29,144 nt of DNA from JAPLYB01 sp964481435 (GTDB taxonomy: Archaea > Nanobdellota > Nanobdellia > Pacearchaeales > UBA284): the NCBI GenBank assembly GCA_964481435.1, contig CAYZTH010000007.1:1-29144 (forward strand), given 5' to 3'. The notes below the pieces were generated by a model. The model saw only the letters and a program-made list of their open reading frames with translations. It was not told where the DNA came from and searched no databases. Position numbers and translations under genes: made by a program. Positions within the stretch are counted from its first letter, which is position 1; every line of letters starts with the position of its first letter. Shown piece by piece: positions 1 through 7,600 of the stretch.

Positions 1-42
1 TAGATGAGAACTAATTTTCGGTGGCCTAGTGACATATGTCAT
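1..42 (-). CDS. possible 5' end of a leaderless gene running off the left edge
   Basis: An ATG at 42..40 on the minus strand opens a frame with no stop through all 14 codons to the window edge, beginning MTYVTRPPK. The AT-rich TATA-like box at 74-83 lies about 30 nt upstream, the usual spacing for an archaeal leaderless gene. The box is nearly symmetrical, so it could also serve the gene starting at 112 on the other strand. Too little protein is visible to identify it, and it could be chance. Confidence 0.25.
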   Translation of the reverse strand, partial: MTYVTRPPKISSHL

Positions 43-71
43 GGTCTCGCACAGGATTGTTCATTATACAA

Positions 72-84
72 ACTTTTAAAAAAC
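72..84. promoter_or_regulatory. probable bidirectional TATA box
   Basis: The run CTTTTAAAAAACC is a good archaeal TATA element. It sits about 28-30 nt upstream of the plus-strand ATG at 112 and about 30 nt upstream of a minus-strand ATG at 42. The core TTTTAAAA is palindromic, so one TBP site could serve both directions. A palindrome GACATATGTC follows on the minus-strand side at 31-40. Confidence 0.45.
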
Positions 85-111
85 CTCTTTCTTTATTAGA
101 AATCGGATAAA

Positions 112-495
112 ATGAAAAAAATATATGAAATTCCTGCAGACAAAATTGATAAGCTTAAGAAGATTTTAGAAGCTCCTGATGGAATATCTGGGGAGCTAGA
201 TGTTGAACTAGAAAGTGAACAGGGCAAAGGCGGAAAAGAAAAAGCAAAATCCTGGAAAGCGAATGAATTCAAGAAGCAAGGTTATATTCTAAGAGAAGCA
301 AAAACTCTCGAGATAAGCAAAAAAGTTTTCTATCTGTATATTCAAGCAGAGGATAATTTTTTCAATAGTAATGAACAGATTTTGCTTGAAGCAGGAGCGA
401 AACTTTTAAAAACTCCAGAAAGTGATGAGATTATTAAAAAGATCGAAAACAGCGAATCAAATGCCTCAAGTGGCATCGGTTTTATTTTCGGTTGA
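112..495 (+). CDS. hypothetical protein, 127 aa
   Basis: I do not recognise this family. The protein is soluble in appearance, with no signal peptide or membrane segment. It starts with a Lys-rich amphipathic helix (MKKIYEIPADKIDKLKKIL). An acidic, glycine-containing middle follows (about residues 27-45), then a mixed alpha/beta part (50-95) rich in aromatic and charged residues, and it ends in a Gly/Ile/Phe tail. The start is supported by a TATA-like box 28-38 nt upstream, which would give a leaderless or nearly leaderless mRNA. The next gene begins 9 nt after its stop, so the two are probably co-transcribed. No function is assigned. Confidence 0.6.
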   Translation: MKKIYEIPADKIDKLKKILEAPDGISGELDVELESEQGKGGKEKAKSWKANEFKKQGYILREAKTLEISKKVFYLYIQAEDNFFNSNEQILLEAGAKLLKTPESDEIIKKIENSESNASSGIGFIFG

Positions 496-504
496 TAACA
501 ATAA

Positions 505-1374
505 ATGCATAAAAAAGATAACAATAACATCAAAATGAGCGATCGTGCACGAAGAGCAAGCGGATTACCTGTAGATAAAGTTTTGAAAGCAAATCTTTTG
601 AAATCAGCTGTTGTCCAAGAGGCAAATTCTGTTAGAGAGGGGGCCAGTGTTCAGGAGGTTTTATCTCCAGAGCAAGGTACCCAATTTGGTTCTTTATCAG
701 AAGATGCTTTGATGTATCCTCTAGACCAAGATCCCGCGCAACCTGCAAGATCAAGGGATGTTTATGATTTACCTGATGGTGTTGCTTTTGTCAGAGGCAA
801 GTGGAGATATTTTGCTTCAGACGACTTTCTTACAATAGTGGGTGTATCCCCTGCAAATATTCTTAGAATGGAACCAAGAGATATAGCCCCTCGTTTATAC
901 GGACGAGGTGCAGGCAAGGGGTTGGAAGTTGACATAGAACAACTAGAATTAAATATTCACACTCCCGGCCTTTCATGCGGGAGAGCTATGTTTAACTGTT
1001 TTAGAGTAAAAGGTGGTGATGGCCTTTATGAATCAGATGAAGCCCTTGAATTAAGAGATCTTTCAGAGCAAAAGCCGAAAAAACCGAGACTTAAAAAAGC
1101 AAAATGGAAACCAATAGCTCCCGAAAAACCCCTGGAAATGCATGAGGGAGTTATCCGACTACCCCCTGTAGGGCCCGAAAGACCTACGGAGAGATACGAA
1201 AATGCTGCTAAACTACCAAGGCAGGGTTATCCTGATTCTCCTCAAGATAGACAATGCAGGTTTCTTGAAATAGGGAGTACTGCACTAAATGCGCATCCCA
1301 ATACACTTAATAATGCCCTTAATCCGAACCCCCCAAACCAAAGCTTTATCTTCCAAAGTAAATACAAGGGATAG
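505..1374 (+). CDS. hypothetical protein with proline-rich C-terminal tail
   Basis: Unrecognised 289-aa protein, probably co-transcribed with the gene ending 9 nt upstream. An alternative Met at 535 (residue 11) is equally plausible; neither start has a clear Shine-Dalgarno sequence. The N-terminal 60 residues are charged and look disordered. A compact-looking core (about residues 85-195) contains aromatic and hydrophobic positions, including FVRGKWRYFASDDFLTIVGV. From about residue 195 a Lys/Pro-rich linker leads into a low-complexity tail rich in Pro, Asn and Arg. There is no signal peptide or membrane span. The tail suggests a flexible binding region, but no function can be assigned. Confidence 0.55.
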   Translation: MHKKDNNNIKMSDRARRASGLPVDKVLKANLLKSAVVQEANSVREGASVQEVLSPEQGTQFGSLSEDALMYPLDQDPAQPARSRDVYDLPDGVAFVRGKWRYFASDDFLTIVGVSPANILRMEPRDIAPRLYGRGAGKGLEVDIEQLELNIHTPGLSCGRAMFNCFRVKGGDGLYESDEALELRDLSEQKPKKPRLKKAKWKPIAPEKPLEMHEGVIRLPPVGPERPTERYENAAKLPRQGYPDSPQDRQCRFLEIGSTALNAHPNTLNNALNPNPPNQSFIFQSKYKG

Positions 1375-1388
1375 TTAAATATAAAAAT
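1375..1388 (+). promoter_or_regulatory. TATA box in front of the tRNA-Val 5' fragment
   Basis: The segment TTAAATATAAAAAT ends 22 nt before the first base of the tRNA-like fragment at 1411. This matches the spacing seen at the intact tRNA-Val and tRNA-Leu genes in this window. It suggests the fragment was once the 5' end of a real tRNA gene that kept its promoter. Confidence 0.5.
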
Positions 1389-1410
1389 ACCTTTTTTCTT
1401 TTCGACTTGA

Positions 1411-1431
1411 GGGCCCATGGTCCAGCGATTT
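1411..1431 (+). pseudogene. degenerate duplicate of the 5' exon of tRNA-Val
   Basis: Bases 1411-1431 match nt 1-21 of the intact tRNA-Val (2512-2532) at 17 of 21 positions, including all seven acceptor bases GGGCCCA and the D-stem 5' strand GTCC. The similarity stops where the intact tRNA has its D-loop insertion. One of the two conserved D-loop guanines is changed to A. No matching 3' half follows; the endonuclease gene starts 47 nt later. It is most simply a remnant left by insertion of the endonuclease element. A functional split-tRNA 5' half is a less likely alternative. Confidence 0.65.
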
Positions 1432-1477
1432 AAACTGAAATCCAATAGTTTATAAATACTAGAAGCATAAATCTCCT

Positions 1478-2521
1478 ATGAAAGAGGAAATAGATGAAAA
1501 CAGCCGTGTAGAATTTGAGAGAGGGTGCCAAAAAGCCATTTTTGATAAAATTCTGAAGAAGAATGAACTTTATTCTTTAAGAAATATTTCCAAAGATCTT
1601 TCTATAAATTATTCCACACTAAAAAAATACCATCAAGAAAAAAGACTTATGAAAATATTTTTTGTTAGAAAGTTGTGCAATTTTTATACAATTCCTTTTG
1701 ATTCTTTAAAAATAAAAGAAATTAAAGAACCAAACTGGGGAGCAGTAATCGGTGGAAAACGAGGCATGGCCTCCTTGGTTAGTAAATATCCCGAGAAAAT
1801 ATCTAAATGGAGAGAAAAAGGGGATAAGCGGGGGAGATTAAAAAAGATAAAAATCCCGAAACTAGATGAAGATTTAGCAGAATTAATCGGAGTGTATCTT
1901 GGTGATGGAACAATGACCCCCTATTTTATTCGAATATCCGGGGATTACAGATATGATCTTTCTTATTTCAATTATTTGTCTAAAAAAATTTACAAGCTAT
2001 TTAATGTCGATGCATCAATTAATAAGGAGAAAAATAGGGATGCTTGTTATTTATTAATATCTTCTAAAGAAGTATGTGCTTTTCTTAAAGATAATTATCA
2101 GTTAAATTATGGGGACAAGATAAGGAACCAGTCCCGCATTCCCCCTTCTATTATAAAAAATAAAAAATTGGCTCTATCGTGTCTTAGAGGGTTAGTAGAT
2201 ACAGATGGTTCTGTTTCTAGAAGAGGAAAACAATTTTGTGTTCAGTTCGCTTCAAACAACAAGACCTTGCTTAGTCAGGTTCATAAAATTGGAAAGAATC
2301 AGGAAATTTTTACCTATTTATCAGGAAATGAAACAGGTACGAATCGGTGGTTGAATGTTATAAAATATTTCAGGTTAGTTGGTAGTTCTAATATTAAGAA
2401 TGTAATTCGTTTTTCTTTAAAATATAAAGAGAATAAGGGGATATACATACGAGATGTTCCAGAATATGCTAAGAAAAGTTTATATAGCAAAATAAGTTTG
2501 CCTTTTAAGATGGGCCCATAG
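1478..2521 (+). CDS. LAGLIDADG homing endonuclease with N-terminal HTH
   Basis: A 347-aa single-chain endonuclease with two LAGLIDADG helices: LAELIGVYLGDG at 133-144 (metal-binding Asp143) and LSCLRGLVDTDG at 233-244 (Asp243). Residues about 33-60 resemble a helix-turn-helix (ISKDLSINYSTLKKYHQEKR). Such enzymes cut long asymmetric DNA sites and promote spread of the intron or element that carries them. A TATA box (TTTATAAATA, 1449-1458) about 20-28 nt upstream supports the start at 1478. The stop codon TAG is nt 8-10 of the tRNA-Val gene, and the last codons (Gly-Pro-stop) are read from the tRNA acceptor strand. Upstream lies a degenerate copy of the same tRNA 5' end, so the gene looks like a mobile unit targeted to tRNA-Val. 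The key acidic residues are intact, so it is probably active. Confidence 0.9.
   Translation: MKEEIDENSRVEFERGCQKAIFDKILKKNELYSLRNISKDLSINYSTLKKYHQEKRLMKIFFVRKLCNFYTIPFDSLKIKEIKEPNWGAVIGGKRGMASLVSKYPEKISKWREKGDKRGRLKKIKIPKLDEDLAELIGVYLGDGTMTPYFIRISGDYRYDLSYFNYLSKKIYKLFNVDASINKEKNRDACYLLISSKEVCAFLKDNYQLNYGDKIRNQSRIPPSIIKNKKLALSCLRGLVDTDGSVSRRGKQFCVQFASNNKTLLSQVHKIGKNQEIFTYLSGNETGTNRWLNVIKYFRLVGSSNIKNVIRFSLKYKENKGIYIRDVPEYAKKSLYSKISLPFKMGP
2478..2488 (+). promoter_or_regulatory. TATA box of tRNA-Val
   Basis: GTTTATATAGC lies inside the 3' end of the endonuclease coding sequence and ends 23 nt before the first tRNA base at 2512. The element therefore supplies both a new promoter and a new 5' exon for the tRNA. 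Confidence 0.55.
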
Positions 2522-2617
2522 TCCAGTGGTTAACTTCTTAGAAAATTTTCTAGAAGTCCACAAACGACGTCTCTTTGACGTGGAGAAGATCGCTGGTTCG
2601 ATCCCAGCTGGGCCCAT
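2512..2617 (+). tRNA. tRNA-Val(GAC) with a 32-nt stem-loop in the D-loop
   Basis: The acceptor GGGCCCA (2512-2518) pairs fully with TGGGCCC (2610-2616), with discriminator A at 2617. The T arm is GCTGG-TTCGATC-CCAGC. The anticodon stem is TCTCT (2570-2574) with GGAGA (2582-2586), loop TTGACGT, anticodon GAC at 2577-2579. The D stem pairs GTC (2521-2523) with GAC (2566-2568) and has a 13-22 mismatch, as is common in archaeal tRNA-Val. Between A21 (2532) and nt 22 (2565) are 32 extra bases forming a hairpin (CTTCT-T-AGAAAA paired with TTTTCT-AGAAG). These may be a non-canonical intron or an expanded D-loop. The 5' end overlaps the stop codon of the upstream endonuclease. Confidence 0.88.
2533..2564 (+). 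other. D-loop insertion in tRNA-Val, putative non-canonical intron
   Basis: These 32 nt lie between D-loop nt 21 and 22. In the precursor, GTGG of the D-loop (2526-2529, containing G18 and G19) can pair with CCAC (2558-2561). A 3-nt bulge TTA on the 5' side follows, then ACTTCT/AGAAGT (6 bp), a single bulged T, and a further stem. Only one 3-nt bulge is visible, so this is not a full bulge-helix-bulge. Sequestering G18/G19 would block the D-T loop contact and argues for removal. Confidence 0.6.
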
Positions 2618-2742
2618 TCATTCTCCTTTATGCCAGAAAATTTGTCATATCAGAAATTTCAATTTTACCCTTGGTATTAATAAGATTTATATAGCAAAAT
2701 TTCTTCTAGAATTATCTCTAAAAGCAGGTATAAAAGAGGAAT

Positions 2743-4614
2743 ATGTTTAATCTGAAATCTGAAGCCATAAATAAAAAAATTGTAAAAAATAAAAGAGGGC
2801 AATTAACTCTTTTCATTATTCTCGCAGTAGTCTTAATTGCCCTTGCTTTAGTTCTGATATTTGTGTTTGGAAATGTCTCCCTGACAAAACAAAATGAAGT
2901 AGAAACATATTTCCTATCCTGTGTGGATAATAATATGAAAGAAGCAGTTGCAACAGCCGAGCTTCAAGGCGGATATTTGGTTCTTCCGACATTTGTCCAG
3001 GGTTCTTCAAACTACCCTTTTTCAAGTTATTTCAGATTCCTAGGTTTAGATATTCCTTACTGGGCATATATCTCTGGAAATGGAATATATAGAATACAGA
3101 ATCAAAGTACTGCCCAGATAGAGAAGCAATTTTCAGACTATCTAAAAATCGCAGCAGAAGACTGCCTAGATTTCAGATCATACTCTTATCTAAATATAAC
3201 TCATGGAGAGGTTTCAGAATCAAGTGTAAAAATTTATGATACTTATATTGAATCAACACTAACCTTACCGATAGAAGTTTCAGGAGACATGGCCTATAGA
3301 AAATCCGAGCACATAATAAAGACAAAAACAAACTTCGGATCCTTGCATAAAACTGCTACAGAAATTTTCAACGTACAGAGTAAAAGGACAATTCTCTCAA
3401 ATTATTCCATAGACGTGATAAATGCCTATGCTCCTGTTGACGGATTAGAACTTTCATGTGCCCCAAAAATATGGTCAAAAACCGAGGTCATAGACACACT
3501 AAAAAAAGCACTTCAAGAGAACATCCAAGAAATTAAAATTAAAGGCTCTCAATACACTCTCAAATCCTCGAAGAATAGATATTTTGTAGCAGATTTTGGC
3601 CAAGTTGATCAGCAAGTGAATTTTTTATACACTAGTTCTTGGCCAACAAAAATTGATATCTGGCCCTCGGATCAGAATACCATGAGGGCAGATCCAATAG
3701 GAAATCAACAAGGCCTCGGCATTATCGGCTTTTGTTTTATTCCCTACCATTTTGTTTATGACCTGAGTTTTCCTGTTCTAGTCCAAGTCACTTCCGGAAC
3801 CGAGATGTTCCAGTTCCCTGTATTAATTGTGATAGATAAGATGATTCCTCAAAAAGCAACGCTGAATGATACAATTCCTGTAGAATTTGACATCTGCTCA
3901 ACAAAGGGGCAAGCAGGAACAGTCTATACGTCTTATAATTCAAATCCAATTGAAGCAGACATTTCATTCAGATGCCTTTCACAAACCTGTCCAATAGGCT
4001 CAACAAAAAAAGACGGGGGCCTATCAAGTTTGATTGCAGAATTTCCAAAATGCGCTAATGGGTATGTTGTAGCAAGTGCTCCAGGATATAAAAATTCAGA
4101 AGCTTTAGTTTCAACAAACGAACCATTCATAGTAGACCTTTATCTCTCCCCCACATATTCTCTTGATTTAGACCTTGGCTTAGGAGTAAATGAGAATGCA
4201 ATTCTGATATTCAAATCTCGTGATTATGACCAGACCCTCTTTTATCCTTCGCAGAAAAAAATAAATCTCGCCGAAGGAATCTATAATGTTTCGCTTCAAA
4301 TATACAAAAATTCAGAGCTGAGCCTAGGTTCTCAAGAAGTTGAGAAATGTATACAAGTGCCTGCAGCAGGAATTCCAGGGACTCTTGGTTTCACAACAGA
4401 GCAGTGTTATAGTATTACAATTCCCGCATCCCAATTGACAAGCGTCCCTATCGGCGGTGGAAAAGCAGATTTCTCCGTAACCGATGAAGAATTAAAGGGT
4501 TCAAGGAAGATTAAAGTCACATCAGAAAAATTAGCTACCCCTACCACTCTAGAAGAGGTCATGGATGTCTACACTTTAATTGATATAAATCCTCTAACAA
4601 TAAATTTATCCTAA
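2743..4614 (+). CDS. membrane-anchored surface protein, 623 aa, partner of the giant secreted protein
   Basis: The N terminus has a charged stretch ending KNKRGQLTLF, followed by a hydrophobic helix to about residue 43. This matches a type IV pilin-like (class III) signal, with possible cleavage after Gly19; uncleaved it would be a signal anchor with the body outside the cell. The ectodomain of about 580 residues is beta-rich with scattered Cys pairs. A region around 385-470 resembles a carboxypeptidase-regulatory/PEGA-like beta sandwich, followed by another sandwich to the C terminus. The gene has a TATA-like box (2681-2691) and a GAGGA just before the ATG. It ends 26 nt before the 2943-aa gene with no visible promoter between, so the two are probably one operon. 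No enzymatic motif is seen. The role is inferred to be envelope or appendage related. Confidence 0.7.
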   Translation: MFNLKSEAINKKIVKNKRGQLTLFIILAVVLIALALVLIFVFGNVSLTKQNEVETYFLSCVDNNMKEAVATAELQGGYLVLPTFVQGSSNYPFSSYFRFLGLDIPYWAYISGNGIYRIQNQSTAQIEKQFSDYLKIAAEDCLDFRSYSYLNITHGEVSESSVKIYDTYIESTLTLPIEVSGDMAYRKSEHIIKTKTNFGSLHKTATEIFNVQSKRTILSNYSIDVINAYAPVDGLELSCAPKIWSKTEVIDTLKKALQENIQEIKIKGSQYTLKSSKNRYFVADFGQVDQQVNFLYTSSWPTKIDIWPSDQNTMRADPIGNQQGLGIIGFCFIPYHFVYDLSFPVLVQVTSGTEMFQFPVLIVIDKMIPQKATLNDTIPVEFDICSTKGQAGTVYTSYNSNPIEADISFRCLSQTCPIGSTKKDGGLSSLIAEFPKCANGYVVASAPGYKNSEALVSTNEPFIVDLYLSPTYSLDLDLGLGVNENAILIFKSRDYDQTLFYPSQKKINLAEGIYNVSLQIYKNSELSLGSQEVEKCIQVPAAGIPGTLGFTTEQCYSITIPASQLTSVPIGGGKADFSVTDEELKGSRKIKVTSEKLATPTTLEEVMDVYTLIDINPLTINLS

Positions 4615-4640
4615 AAACTAAAATCAAAGAATAAAAAAAG

Positions 4641-7600
4641 ATGAATAGAAAAATACTCTTCGCATTTCTTGCAATATGCATAGTCCTCTCTCTCACAATG
4701 ATTAGGTCAGAGGAGACAATACCCCCCGGAGCAACTCCCTTGTTAGAGACTCCGTCGCAGGCAGAGTTAGAGATACTAAGTAATCCGACAATATCTCAAG
4801 ACCAGTATCTCATTAATCCCGAATCCTACTACTACCCTTCTTTAAACAACCCATCTAGCTTTATGAATTGGAACGACGACTACTGCAATAAGACCGCGGG
4901 CATGGACTTCATTGTTGAAATGGCCCCAGATGCTTGTCAACCAAGCCCAGTCACTTCAGACTTGTTAGAAGAGAATGATGTTCCAGTGATGTGTAAGATG
5001 ACTGGAATAAAGATAAATCCCTTGATAGACGTCCCAAACATAAAAAATGTCAGGCCAATTTTCAAGAACCAATCAAAAGAGATTGCATATATTAATTTCT
5101 ATCCAACAAGAAGCGCCCTAGGGAGTTATCAATTTACTACACAAAGAGAAATTGTGACTCAAGGAAATCCCACTCTAAGCAATCTCGGATATATTGTTGT
5201 CTCCCTGAGACAGCAGCCTATCGAATCGAAGATGCCTAGCAATGTTTCAGTCAATGTTGTTCTCAATATAACTTATGATGTCTCAAAAACATATGGTCTG
5301 CACACAGAACAATTCTCACTGCCAGTCCTTACTCAAGATGAATGGGAGAATGGTTATAAAAAATACAGTTTCGGAAATGGCAAGGGCTATGTAAGACTTC
5401 AGGAGGTAAAAGATGGTAGCGCAAAGATTGCAGTATACTACAGCGCTCTTGGAAGCCCGATAGCATCAAAAGAGATGAGAGAAGGCGATAGCCTGACTTT
5501 CAAACTTCCAGGATTCTATTGTCAAGAGGGCCTGAATGTAACCCTTGATGAAATAAAGGTTCCAACCACGAGAGCGAGATTGATTGTGAATGGTGATGAG
5601 TTCCTCGTTGAGGAGGGAGAAGATATTGCAGATTCTGGTTGTCAGATACAACAGATAACGCAAGAGGATTACGGCTACGGGGGGACAGTTCAGATAACTT
5701 GCCAGGGCGCTGTTTACAGCGGAAAAGGTAAAGGGACTTATGAATTGAACCTAGCTCCAAAACACGCAAACTTGAATGTTCAAAATAATCTTCCTACGAA
5801 AGGTAGCAAATCTACAAAAGAAGTGACTCTCGGGAGCGAGTTAGAATTGAATGTTCTCTACAATAACGACTATAAGCTTGAGTACTACTACGTGGCCCAT
5901 ATAGGAAAAGCCTCTGCAGCAGGAAAAAGAGCGCAGGATGTTGTTATTTTATTTGCATCAAGGACAAGAACCAGACTAGACGACCTAACTGTAAAGAAAT
6001 ATGTTAAAGCATTCCAGAAATATCTCTCAAGTACAAATAAGCCAGATATCGAGAGCGACTTCACTCTGAAGGAGAACGTAAATAAAAATCCAGATGTCAA
6101 TGGCAATATTGGATATGTCAAGAAAATAGAGAAGGGGACAGTTAGAGACCTCGGGGGCCAGTATGACAACAGCGCAAATGTTGAGGTGCTTTCTGTTGAG
6201 GGTCCAAAACAAGTTACTTACTCCGCCAAAGTTGAGAGCGCATATACTGAAGCAATATCTCAGTATAGAAGCATATCAACTAATTTCGTAAATAAAAAAG
6301 ACCCAGCAGGCATATATTATGGAATAAAAGCTCTAAGGGGGGCCCAAGACCTCGCTCATTTCATGTCAAAAGAAGATGATGAAATTGATTTTCTTCAAGA
6401 GATAATAGACCAGTACCAAGACAATCAAGACCAAGACATCCAGTATGAAGTTGAATCCGCAAGAGATGACATAAGCCAGATAAGCCGGGGTTCGGGAAAT
6501 AAGTTTACAACAATAAATTCACAACAAGGTACATACTATGTAAGCCTTGTTTCAATAGAGAGTCCAGGGTATAATTCTCAGGAAGCCACCCTTAAGGTAA
6601 ATAATACGCAGGGAGATTATCTCATAGGGTCATCTGTTGGAGATTGGGCAGTCTCCGAGATAAATGATAATTATGTTACATTCATAACTTCTGGAGAAGA
6701 AGAGACAATCACCAAAGGTTCATTTAAATTTCTTGGACCCACAAAAGTTCAGCTTATCGGCACATACATAAAAAAAGAAGCAAAAGTGACTTTCTGGCCA
6801 TTTGAAAAAGAGAGGACAACAACAACTAATTTTTCAGTTGTCATCGGAATATCAAAGAGGTCAATTCAACTCACCCCTGATCAAATTCAAAAGAAAATCA
6901 GAGACTTGAATAAGACCATAGAAACTCTTGATAAATATGTGAATGCTCTCGAGAAATTGACAACTGCCTGGAAAAAAGCCTGTTATGTTGGTGGCACTGT
7001 TCTCTGGGCAAAGAACTTGCTAGAAGGATTTTCAGGAACACCGATGGCACGAAGCATAGTCATGAAGGCCTGGACACTTAAATGTGCCTCAGAAGAATAC
7101 AGAACACAATTAGGAAATAATAAGATGATTACAGTTTCTCAGTGTTATCTTAAGAATAAAGGAAGCATAAGTACTGATGTTAATTCTGTGAAAACAATAA
7201 TCACTGAAGCAAATGATTTTGTAAAAACTGTCAAGGCAAAATCAGGGGTAGTAATCTCTAGTGGCTTATTTGGATTATCAAAGCAAATCAGTGACGAGAA
7301 ATTCCTTCTTGAAGCCAAGAATCTTTTCTTGTCAGATGCCAAGGCTAAAGCTCTCATTCAAGATGTTACAGTCAGCGTGCCAATTGGAAGATTAAGCAGA
7401 GCACAAAAAGACAGAATCCTCTTGATGTTCAAAGAAGGCAAAATAACTGAAGAAAAAGCAAGAGGAGATTGCAGTGCCAGCAAAGGGGTAAGGGAGATGC
7501 TAGGTATTCCTGAAAACAACAGAGAAGAGTATACTAAAGAAGTCAAAGCATGCATCATAAATGTTCCAGTTAATGTCCGGTATGTTATTGAGAATTTTGA

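Noticed and set aside
1411..1477. A complete split-tRNA 5' half gene
   Set aside because: No matching 3' half or long complementary trailer is seen in the window, and an intact tRNA-Val lies just downstream; a degenerate duplicate is simpler.
2526..2750. 74-aa open frame across tRNA-Val and the following gap
   Set aside because: It starts inside the tRNA, has no protein-like pattern, and overlaps the start of the surface-protein gene. It is explained by the tRNA.
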